From Gnetum montanum (lineage: Eukaryota; Streptophyta; Gnetopsida; Gnetales; Gnetaceae), in the NCBI GenBank assembly GCA_015680685.1, contig MNCI01008581.1, forward strand, positions 1,459,510 through 1,523,509: DNA of 64,000 bases. Reading direction: 5' to 3'. Of this stretch, positions 22,760 to 32,287 are shown piece after piece. The notes under the pieces are model-generated. The model was not told the DNA's origin, did no database searches, and saw nothing but the letters and a program-made list of their open reading frames with translations. The position numbers and the translations under genes were made by a program. Numbering within the stretch: the stretch's first letter is position 1; each line of letters begins with the position of its first letter.

Positions 22760-22910
22760 TGTAATGACGGAAAACGTTGATCACTGGAAAATACCAAACG
22801 AAGATCCATGTACACAGTCTTAACCATGGATCCGTGCGAGAGCAGTGCTGGAGAAAATGAATCCGCGGTGCCCTGAACGGTCTTGTCAATCAGACAGGAA
22901 CTTACTTAAC
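22760..22910 (-). repeat. F 5' LTR, last 151 bases (inverted)
   Basis: The reverse complement matches 31163-31313 of the F 3' LTR, from GTTAAGTAAGT to the LTR end. Similarity ends exactly at 22910. The conserved GTAAGT of U5 is at 22905-22900 on the - strand. Confidence 0.88.
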
Positions 22911-23021
22911 CAAAGGTGAACACTCTCCTCTTCCTTAATTGATGGTAATTTCCCGGGATTCCCTAACTGATAATACAAGACACAAGTAAAGATAGCAAAA
23001 ATAATGTTACGCAACATTTCA

Positions 23022-23040
23022 ATATATATATATATATATA
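23022..23040. repeat. Short TA microsatellite
   Basis: About nine TA units in an intron of the captured gene. No function suggested. Confidence 0.8.
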
Positions 23041-23435
23041 CTGTAACTAACTGTAACAACGAAACCTTACCAGGTCCAAATGGCAAAAGAAATGGAGGAA
23101 GCTTTCTTTGCACGTCAGCAAGGGTGAGGGGCGGGTTCAAAGTCCATTTCTCATGTAAGCACCCGAGGTTCTGACAACTCTTGAAGGAATCGGCATAACA
23201 GGTGGGATACTCAGGAATTTCGAAGGCCATTTGCCCCATGACACCAGCGAGTACGTTGCTAGTGGACGTAAACTCATTTATTGCCCTTTCGGTCTAGGAC
23301 AATGTATCATTATTGTCCACTAACCCATTTTCGTTGATGAAGAACCTGTATCATATGGCACATTACTATCCTACACTTTGCAAATTCAGACATTAGAAAA
23401 CATATTAACAACACCACAAGCAAAATGACTTACCC

Positions 23436-23529
23436 GCCTGAATAATACACCGTGCCTAGTGGATTATGAAAGTAGGTTGAGNTGCCTGAATAATACACCG
23501 TGCCTAGTGGATTATGAAAGTAGGTTGAG
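23436..23529. repeat. Assembly artefact: 46-base duplication around single N
   Basis: 23436-23481 and 23484-23529 are the same 46 bases, with an N at 23482. The repeat spans the end of the FCP1-like exon, so the duplicated STYFHNPLGTVYYSG peptide is not real. Confidence 0.85.
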
Positions 23530-24809
23530 ACATGACGGGCCACGAAAAAAATATTATACACATGATAACAGCTAAATCTAGGCATCTCCCAGATCCAACT
23601 TAAGCGCCTCAATCATCTAGTGCTAAGTTCGCGGTCTTGAGGACAACCAGTATCAATAGCCCCATCTGTTAGGAAAGCCAGGATGCCCTGTGTAGAACCG
23701 ACTAACAAATGTTCCAAAATAGCCCCAGCCACATCGTCCGACAAATGCGACCAAACCATGATGTTGTAGTTATGCAACAAAAACTACAAAAACTCCAGCG
23801 CATCCTTCTGGAACCATATTGCCTTCCCCTGCAAGCGAGTTTGAGGGGGAGAAACATTGGCTATGGGAGAGTTTATACAACATAAAACCCCGACTGTGTC
23901 CAAAATAATTAGGATAGGTCTCACCATTATGCTGTACAGAATATAAACATGTTACCATCTAAATTCTGTTGCATGCTTAGGAAAAACTATAGGAAAAATT
24001 ACAAATTACGCTTTAGCCATACAGCCGAAGTCGCTTAAACCCTTACAATAGTGCAAGGTTTGTCTCAGACAATGGCGATAGACACAATACCACTATCTAA
24101 ACCCTTGTTTCAATATAAGGTTTACATTCTAAAACTCTAGTTCACGTAGATGACACAAAAGAATAAACGAAAAAAAAGCATGTCACCAAAAGCAATACGA
24201 GTAAGTGAGAGATGGCCTACCGATTTAGGGGAGTAACATCTCTTACTTCGACCAAGGCCTGCGAAGCCCGCTGCAGACTCCCCTGTACTTCATCGATTTT
24301 TGCCAATTTGGTATTCTTTCCTCTCACCTTTGGCATAATTACAGTCTTGAACACCTTCACAAATAATGCATTGCTATCTTTTGCTCTTTCTCCTTCTCTC
24401 TGCGACAACTGAGAATTCGAATTTGCAATAGCCAATAGCCTGTTTTCGATAAGAACTGCCTACTTATATGCAAAACTAATCGACTTGACACTCGATTAAA
24501 GCAGGACTTGCCAAAATTTGGTGTCAGTATGAGCTAAAACCCAAAGATCAGGGCATTAATTGTAGTAGATATCGCATGCATTATGGTCCGAAACGACCTT
24601 AAACTACTGCACCTTATCGCTTCATAATCAGGTCAATTAATTACAGGTTGTGCACGATATTCAAAATTTGGTTAGCTCTTCATGCTCGGCAACGTCATGC
24701 CACACCTTTTTCAAACTACACCAAGCATCATACATTAATACTGGTGACATCTAACTTAGCATTTTCCTAACCACTTTCATATTTGGTAATTTTGCAGGAC
24801 AATTGGCAA

Positions 24810-27800
24810 ATGGACGAAACTTTATCTGCACCCCTAGCCTTAACAGGCCCACATGGGGGAATCATTAGACAATTTGATCCCACACTAGTAGAAACTAACC
24901 TTGCCCCCAATGACGCAACCATAGCCACATCGAAAACATCTCTAGACTGGCCAGAACAATCGACGCGCACGCTAGATCTGGAGGCTGGAGATGTAACCGA
25001 AGACCCCCTTAACGAGGTTTCTGTGGTTACGCATAAAGGTGAGACTAAAACTCTTAAGGTTAGTTCTTTACTGGACCAAAAGGCACATGACAACATAAAA
25101 TAGGTGCTCTAGAATAATGTCACAGTGTTCACATGGTCATATGAAGATATGTTGAGACTAGACCCAAGACTAATACAACACAACATAATTCTAGATCCCC
25201 ATATTAAAGAAATTAGACAAAAGGCACAGAAAATTAAGCCAGAAGTCACGCTAGCAGTACGTGATGAGATCACTAAACTATACCAGGCTGGTTTTATCCA
25301 TGCGGTTGATTACTCAGATTGGGTATCAAACATTGTAGTTGTCCCCAAAAAGACCAGAGGGATACACATCTGCATAGACTTCCGAGACTTAAAGAAAGCC
25401 ACAATCAAGGATAATTTCCCACTACCGAGTATCGACCAACTAGTAGATACAACTGTTGGGCATGCACTTTTATCCTTCATGGATGGCTTCTCAAGCTATA
25501 ATCAGATTCGCATCAACCCAGAAAACCAGCTGACGACAACATTCATGACACCTTGGGGGACCTTTTGTTACACTATGATGCCTTTTGGTTTAAAAAAATT
25601 CTGGAGCCACATATCAATGAGCTATGACGTACATCTTCAGCGATTACCTCCTACGGAAACTGAATGATTATGTTGATGATATAGCTGTTAAGTCTATAAG
25701 GTTAGAAGATCATTCGGAGGATCTGGAGTTAGTCCTTAAAAGATGCTCTAAATACAACCTCCGACTCAACCCAAAGAAGTGCGTATTCGGAGTCAAAATC
25801 GGACACATTATGGGGTTTGTGGTATCAGAAACTGGCATACGAGTAGACCCTGACAAGGTCAAAGCCATCATTGAATTGACACCCCCTTCAAATCTCAAGC
25901 AATTACGTGGATTGCAAGGGAGGTTACAGTTCATCAGGTGGCTCATCTTGAGGTTATCAGGTAAGTTACACCCTATGCAGCATCTGCTTAAAAAGGGAGT
26001 TAATTTTGAATGGATAGATGATTGTCAGCATGCGTTTGACAGTTTGAAACAAGAACTTCAATGCTTGCCAACAGTATTCCCACCACAAAGGGATCAATCG
26101 TTCTACATCTACCTTGCAACCTTAGACGTAGTCTTAGCTGCATTACTCTGTCAAAAGAGGGATGATGGGTTAGAAGTACCCATCTACTACTTGAGTCATG
26201 CTCTATGTGTGTATGAAATGAGGTATAATGAAGTAGAGCGTAATTGTTTAGCGTTAGTGTTTACGCTCAAAAAGTGTAGACACTATCTCTTCCGTAGCCA
26301 AGTCAACATAATCTGCAAGAATAACATCCTTAGGGCTATTACGCACAACCTATATGAAAGTAGTAAGATAGCTCGTTGGAAAGATATCACGGCAAAATTT
26401 GATTTACATTACATTGGTCAATCTTCTACGAAAGGCCAAGCGATAGCCAACTAACTAATAACATCACCTATTGACAGTCAAGCGACAATAAAGCCTGAAT
26501 TCCCTGACGAATATGCACATAGTCTAAGCCCTATTCTAACAGGTCTCGAAGCAACGTTATGTTTTGACAAAGCTTCAACCGCTAGAGGTAGCAGTGCCAC
26601 CACAATCATTACACTGTCACTTGAGGATGTATGTCTACATGCCTACCGCTTGACCTTTCCCTGTACGAACAACGTGCCAGAGTATGAGGGGCTCCTCAGG
26701 GGATTATTAATAGCCAGAGAGTTTGATGTTCAACACCTGGTGATTAGAGGCGATTCGATGCTTGTTATAAATCAAATCACAAGAGTCTACACCTGCAAGG
26801 CTGCACATTTATAGCCCTACTGCGATATAGCTAAAGATCTTCTAAAGTAGTTCACAACAATCGATGCCCAACACGTGCCTCGAAATGACAACACTCTAGA
26901 CGATGCACTGGCTACATTAGCTTTAAATGTGCCATCGCACCTATTTGACACTTGTCCTACCTTAATGATAGAGTGTGCAGATCCTGTCATTCAGACGGTG
27001 CAAGTATCTTCATTGCTCGCGGATAGAACGCCAGAGTGGTATGATAACATTAAAACTTACCTCCTGCATGGCGAACCACCACACAAGCTAACACGCACAC
27101 AAAAATATGCAATCCGCAAGAGAGCTAGGCAATACGTCATCATAGGAAAGAGTACCCTTTGTAGATGCTCTTTCAATGGAGTATTGCTTACTTGCGTTAA
27201 CAAAGACCAAGCACAACGTATAGTCAGCGAAGTTCACGAGGGATTATGAGGAGGACATGTAGAACCATGAGCCATGGCTGCTAAAATCCATCACTTAGGG
27301 TACTATTGGTCATATATGGAAAAAGACTGTCTTACAAAGGTTAAAACGTGCGACACATGTCAATGTTACACGAATCTTATACATATGTCACCTATAGAGC
27401 TACACATAACTCAAATTACATGGCCCTTTCAACGATGGGGATTAGACATTATAGGGCCTATCGCACCAAAATATTCTATAGGTCACAGCTTCATAATCAC
27501 CGCCACTGATTATTTCACGAAGTGGGTGGAAGCCATCCCTTTGCAAAATATCATGTCTCAGCAGATCTGCCATTTCATTTTGGACAACATCGTAACTAGA
27601 TTTGGCCTCCTGATGACTATTGTGACCGACAATGGGCCACAATTTAGCAGTGTGAAAACCAAATATTTTTGTGATAGCCTTGGTATCAAACAATCTTTTT
27701 CCTCTCCTTATTACCCACAAGAGAATGGTCAAGTCAAAGCAACGAACAAGGTCATTATCAATTTGCTCAAGAAAATGCTCAGTAGCAACAAAAGATGATG

Positions 27801-28278
27801 GCATGAAAAGATCCTGTATGTGCTATGGGCGTATCGTACCACATGTAGAACAGCTACAGACAGTACACCCTATAGCCTAGTCTATGGATCTGAGGTGGTG
27901 CTGCCCCTCGAATTACAAATTCCTTCTCTACGGATAGTCCTCTCCACGATTATAAATGATGCTCAACACACCGAGTCTCGGATCATGGATTTGGACTCAG
28001 TAGAAGAGAAGTGAATATAGACGCTTGATACCATCGAAAAGTATCAAGATAAGTAGAGGCAGAAGCACCGTCATAATCTTCAACAACGTCTGATCAAGAA
28101 GGGAGATTTGGTTCTTAAGGTTGTTCGCAAACCATTAGGCAAGTTCTCTACAAACTGGGAGGGCCCTTTCTTGGTAGCTAATGTGTATGGTAACGGTGCA
28201 TTCAAGCTAGCAGATATCAATGTCAACAAGTTACTAAATCTTGTGAGCCATATATACCTGAAGCGGTCCTACATCTAG
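24810..28278 (+). pseudogene. F pol: RT, RNase H, second RNase H, integrase
   Basis: The frame starts at ATG 24810, shared in position with B 36520, thirteen bases after a consensus acceptor TTTTGCAG (24790-24797). RT blocks are PKKTRGIHICIDFRDLKKA, SFMDGFSSYNQI and PFGL, with an intact YVDD at 25669-25680. A frame shift lies near 25600. Gypsy RNase H (about 26000-26450) is followed by the archaeal-type RNase H of Tat elements (26540-26930: EYEGLL, RGDSMLVI, DDALATLA), whose first acidic site is FDKAS. Integrase has its zinc region at 27290-27370, GLDIIGPI near 27450, TDNGPQFSS near 27630 and NGQVKATNK near 27730, where the catalytic Glu is Lys. It ends SHIYLKRSYI. Confidence 0.88.
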
Positions 28279-28520
28279 CTACATATCTAGTGTTAACATC
28301 AAGCAATGATCGTCTGCTATGACGTAAAACTGGCAATTTCTACATGTTTCCGCCATGACGCTAAACTGGCAACGATCATCCGCCACGATGTAAAATTGGC
28401 AAGTTGTAATTGTCCGCTACGACGTAAAACTAGCATTTTTCAGTTTGCCCGGACTCTAAACTAGTACCATGGTCTACTGGGACTTAAAACTAGCAACAAC
28501 AGTCTACTAGGACTTAAAAA
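28279..28520 (+). repeat. Short tandem array in F 3' untranslated region
   Basis: About seven imperfect copies of a 27-35 base unit, consensus near CCGCTACGACGTAAAACTGGC, run from 28310 to 28520. They start directly after the integrase stop. B has the homologous array at 40003-40285. Confidence 0.85.
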
Positions 28521-29727
28521 TGGGACCTACAGACCACCAACATACGAATCAAGCAAGCGTCATCATCTCTGTGCAACTACAAAACGAACAAGAAGGGATG
28601 TTGGGATAGCCCCAACATCGCTACCTCGCAGGCATTTTGCTGATTCCTCAGATATGCTGAAAGGCACACTACTAATCCCTCGGAGATGCTGTCACTGCAC
28701 CCATTTCAACGGTGGCACCTCTGAGAGGATAGTTTCACCGTTTGGAGCCCCAAAGGAGTTCTCATCAACCACGACCTTGGGGATCTCCGCTTATCATCTT
28801 TATCAGACTCTGGCTTCACAATTCACCTAGCTGGTTCTTTACATAACCAGTCAGGTGCGATGAGTCTGATTTTCTTTGGCGGCGATATGCTGGGCCGAGC
28901 ATCAACATTGAGACCATGGCTTCTTGCTATGGTTCCTCGTCCATGGCCTGCTCACTCTATCTCATCACAAACGGTACTTGTTTCAACAACCTCTCTAGTG
29001 ATTCGGTCGAACAATGGTGTCCTTTGTTTTCTTCTTTGATTGCAGGTTACTTGCTACAAGGATGTCGTTCAAAAGTGTGTTCACCTGAATAGTGAAATAC
29101 AAACAACGTTTTGAGATGCGTGCTTAGGTTAGCTTGTCTACTTAGGAGTGCAACCCTATTTTCCTACCTCTTTCTCTTGTTCCCTTCCTTAACCATTCCA
29201 TCTACTTTCCTTGTAAAAATGTGAATACGAAGCATACACTTTCCGCATCTACATTACAATCAAGTCCATGAATTGGCGCAACGCAACTCGCCTAGTGGAC
29301 GCCAACAAAAACAAAAAGAGGGATTGACAAAATGGATGAAACAAAACTCATCCAGGCCACACAGATGCAACATAATTCGTCTATGCAAGCCCCTTCATCT
29401 ACAAAATGACGACATAACTCCATGCAAATGCAATCACAGAAGAAGGCCTAACTGATTATGCATGAAAAACTATACTCACTCACTCACTTGAGTCTTCCCC
29501 AAACCACACTTGAGTCTTCCCTGAACCTCACTCCTCTTACCTTTGTAAAAATTCCCTCATGTATCATTTTATCTCACATTTCCCTCATGTCTGCACTTCT
29601 ACATTGACAGAGCGACACTTGAGTAATGGTTGATGAACGCTATTGGTACTTTTACCCATCCGGTGTTTCATATTCTTTGTTGACATCTTTCAGACAAGCC
29701 CTCTAAACGTCAACAAAGAGGGGCCAT
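28521..29727 (+). other. F 3' untranslated region and polypurine tract
   Basis: No coding feature is recognised. The tract AAAGAGGGGCCA (29715-29726) directly precedes the 3' LTR and would prime plus-strand DNA synthesis. It is identical in B at 41288-41299. The remaining 1.2 kb aligns only loosely with B's 40286-41287. Confidence 0.75.
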
Positions 29728-31313
29728 TGAAATACCGTGAAAATTGCAAATTGGCCTAAGGCAGAGATTCACAATTCGGGCGAAAGTTTGTAATAGAAAT
29801 CCAGAAGACAGAACAAGGCAAAGAGGTGCGCAGCAAGTTTCCAAGTTTCTCACAAGTTCTAACCTTACTTTGTTTTTTCTCTTTACACTACAATACGCAA
29901 CATAGCGTAATGTCGTTTGGCATAACTCTGCTTAATGTAGCTCGATATCAGAAAGTAACCTACTTCAGCGAATCTGATAAATTTTAAGGTCTAAGCAACG
30001 TGATGTACGACTTGTCACACATTCCGCTAAGTCTTTTGTTTAGGGCTGAATTTACGCTCCATTACGCAGAGCAGTGTAATGTGTTTCGAGGAAGTCAAAG
30101 TCACAATCCAAAGAAGCGCGGTAGATTGGTTTCTTCTTTTTGATTGGTCGCTTTATGCTTATTACGTTACGCAGCGTAAACAAGCGTAACTTATTGTGGA
30201 GTTGACCATTTTACACTCTATTACGCTTTGCGGCGTAAATGAGCGTAAAATAGCTTGAATCAACTACTCCTATGCTCTATTACGCCCTGTCACGCTATGC
30301 AGTGTAAACGAGTGTAATATGACCTAAAGTCAATTAAGGCAGTACCTGACACACACCTACTATCCATATGCATAATACGCTCATCATCGTATCATAGCAT
30401 AATTATGAGGTAGCTTCAGTAGGAGTGGTTGATATCGTACTTTGTCCCCTTTGCCAAAAAATGTGATGCGACACGACCAGTTTCAACATAAAGTTTGCCA
30501 AGTCAACGACATTTTGAAAGTTTGAGACACATGTCATCAGGGCCATGCCTTCTCCATGTACTACTGAACCTATAAATACTCCAATTGGCAAAGAAAGAAA
30601 GGGTGGATCACCTTTTGACAAAGACAGAAGATATTTTTTTAAGCATTGGCAGCAGGAGCGATCAGTCTTTTGGCAAAGATATAGTTCTCTTCATTGGTGA
30701 TCATTAGCAACTTTTGAGCAAAGACTATCGAAGGTAAAAAGAGAAAATCAAAGATTGAGAGATCATCTGGTATGATTGGTAAGGTTTATTGATCAGAAAC
30801 AGTTGATCGATAAACATCCAGGCTTGACCTTCCTTGCATTCCATCTTTGGCTTACAAGGTAGACCGAGTTTCATTCTGTACTCCTTTTTGAACATTTTTC
30901 TTGCTGTTTTGTGTATGCTTAGCACAAGATAAGTGGAGTTTGCTATTGGAACTTTGTATACATTATACTCAGTCTTCAAGTAAAAACATAGATCTTGGAA
31001 TTGTGCATCTTCCCTAAATCTGATCCTCCTTGTCGTGTTGACATTGTCGTTATTTCAATCTATTTACATCGTTTTCTACTCCTTTTACAATTCATCAAAT
31101 CAATTTATTTCATGGAATATCTATATAATACGTATATTATCGCGATATTCATTAATTTACTAGTTAAGTAAGTCCCTATCTGATCGACAAGACCGTCCAG
31201 GGCACCGCGGATTCATTTTCTCCAGCACAGCCCTCGCACGGATCCGTGGTTAAGATTATGTACACGGATGTTCGTTTGGTATTTTCCAGCGACCAATGTT
31301 TTTTGTCGTTATA
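29728..31313 (+). repeat. F 3' LTR (complete, 1586 bases)
   Basis: It starts TGAAATACCG and ends GTTATA. A TATA box lies at about 30569-30578. U3 has TTACGC...GCGTAA inverted repeats (30050-30330). U5 contains GTAAGT at 31168-31173 and TCTGATCGACAAGACCGTCC, shared with B's U5. This copy contains the 537 bases (30626-31162) missing from the inverted 5' LTR. Confidence 0.92.
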
Positions 31314-31318
31314 GCCAT
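31314..31318. repeat. Target site duplication of F, right copy (GCCAT)
   Basis: Matches GCCGC at 11826-11830 apart from two deamination-type changes. Protease coding resumes immediately after. Confidence 0.85.
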
Positions 31319-31860
31319 CACAAACGTCATTTCCTTCCCTATTATAGATAAGTTGGGATTGGTCGACTAGATTAAACCAATGAAGACATCGTGTTTGTAG
31401 TCCTTCAATGGGGCATGCACCTGGTGAAGGGCACAATTCATGTAAAGTTCGTAGCAGGGGACCAGTTCCCCACAGACGTAATGTTCATCGTGGTCGAAGA
31501 AATTCCTAGGTTTAACTTAATTTTGGGAAGATCTTGGTTAGCACAACTTAGGGCTGTCACCTCACCTATACACTAGGAAATCCACTTACCATACGCGGGA
31601 AGGGAGGTGATAATCCATGACGAGAGGGTGGTAACGCAAGTAATCAGCAACATAGGCATGGAACAGGGTTCAGAAGCTACAACCTCTGAAGATGAAATGC
31701 CTTTTCATGCATTCATTAATCATGCAACAAAGGGATTGGTCCAACGAGCTGATCCTCAAATCGAAAATGCATGGGTTGAGTTGCCCTTCCAAGTGAAGGA
31801 TACTGATATAAGCAGGGGCCCTGGTGAAATGCCTTGACCTTACGTTCTGATCAACCCACA
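31319..31860 (+). pseudogene. B protease, 3' part
   Basis: Continues the protease interrupted at 11830. NVISFPIIDKLGLVD, KGTIHVKFVAGDQFPTD and NLILGRSWLAQLRAVTSPIH match F's protease (19213-18900) nearly residue for residue. TAG stops fall at expected Gln and similar codons. The gag-pro frame ends between about 31860 and 31915. Confidence 0.85.
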
Positions 31861-32287
31861 AAAGGTCAAGAGGTAGCTACGCATAGCATAGTAGCCTTGC
31901 AACCTCCCACCTAGTTGCTATCCTTACACATTCTCCATTTCCTTTCCTTGTCCATATGTTACTCTCCTAGCATACTGTTGCCTCTCACTTTAACTTATTA
32001 CGCAACGGCCCGAAACGACCCAAAACTAGCAATGGCCTAAAATGGCCTAAAAATAGCATTTGAGAGCATGAAAACTTTGCATAGTACATAAGTTAATACA
32101 AAATCGATTTCCTTTCTGAAGTTTCTCATTTCATTCAAAATTTTCGCCCATTGAGAGTGTTTGTAAAATTTTTTTTAAAAAGGAAAAAAATAAAAAAAAA
32201 GAATGGGTTCCATGCTATCATAGGTTATCGTTGTTCCCATTGCCTTCACTATTTCCCTTGCTTCATCTACTTATGCATTGCCCGCTC
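31861..32287. other. B spacer between protease and captured gene
   Basis: No gene. It contains repeated CGGCCCGAAACGACCCAAAACTAGCA-like and AATGGCCTAAAAATAGCA motifs at 31990-32070, the same family as the motifs in F's matching spacer. An A/T homopolymer-rich stretch lies at 32170-32200. The sense gag-pro and antisense gene transcripts would converge here. Confidence 0.5.

Larger units (their letters stand above)
12753..22910 (-). other. Inverted block inside F
   Basis: The block carries, left to right, the 3' part of the captured gene (now + strand), the protease, gag, the leader and the last 151 bases of the 5' LTR (now - strand). In B the same modules have the opposite strand relations to RT. 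The left junction joins LTR to the middle of the captured gene. The right junction joins LTR U5 to the upstream half of the same gene. A single inversion with loss of 537 LTR bases explains both. Confidence 0.85.
22914..24435 (-). pseudogene. F captured antisense gene, 5' exons with FCP1-like phosphatase domain
   Basis: An N-terminal exon (24435 to about 24224) encodes MAIANSNSQLSQREGE and a short helical segment, then GTAGGC as donor. After an acceptor around 23975-23950, an exon encodes RPILIILDTVGVLC, FLLHNYNIMVWSHLSD and ILAFLTDGA. It continues, through the single-N duplication, with LRRLSWIWEMPRF and STYFHNPLGTVYY. This order is that of the FCP1/NIF-type HAD phosphatase fold: nucleophile strand, VWS strand, then the late strand before FxNP. 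The nucleophile motif reads LDTVGVL instead of DxDxT/DxD, and the late DD is missing, so activity is unlikely. The exon ends GGCGG|GTAAGTCATTTT. The next exon (about 23330-23070) starts after ACAG and ends PFGPG|GTAAGG. The last piece stops at the inversion breakpoint. Confidence 0.7.
11831..31313 (+). mobile_element. Tat-lineage LTR retrotransposon F, internally inverted
   Basis: F is a relative of B nested in B's protease. The outer ends are LTR sequences starting T(G/A)AAACACCG and ending TTATA (CA mutated to TA). RT to integrase (24810-28278) and the 3' LTR are in + orientation. Gag-protease (22512-18638) is on the - strand because a ~10.2 kb internal block has been flipped. Without that flip the order would be LTR, gag, protease, antisense gene, RT, RNase H, aRNase H, integrase, LTR, as in B. 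It includes a 759-base assembly gap. Confidence 0.85.

Noticed and set aside
12753-22910. A separate - strand element nested in F (gag-protease of a fifth element)
   Set aside because: It has only 151 bases of one LTR, no second LTR or TSD, and both ends join into halves of one captured gene. An inversion explains it better.
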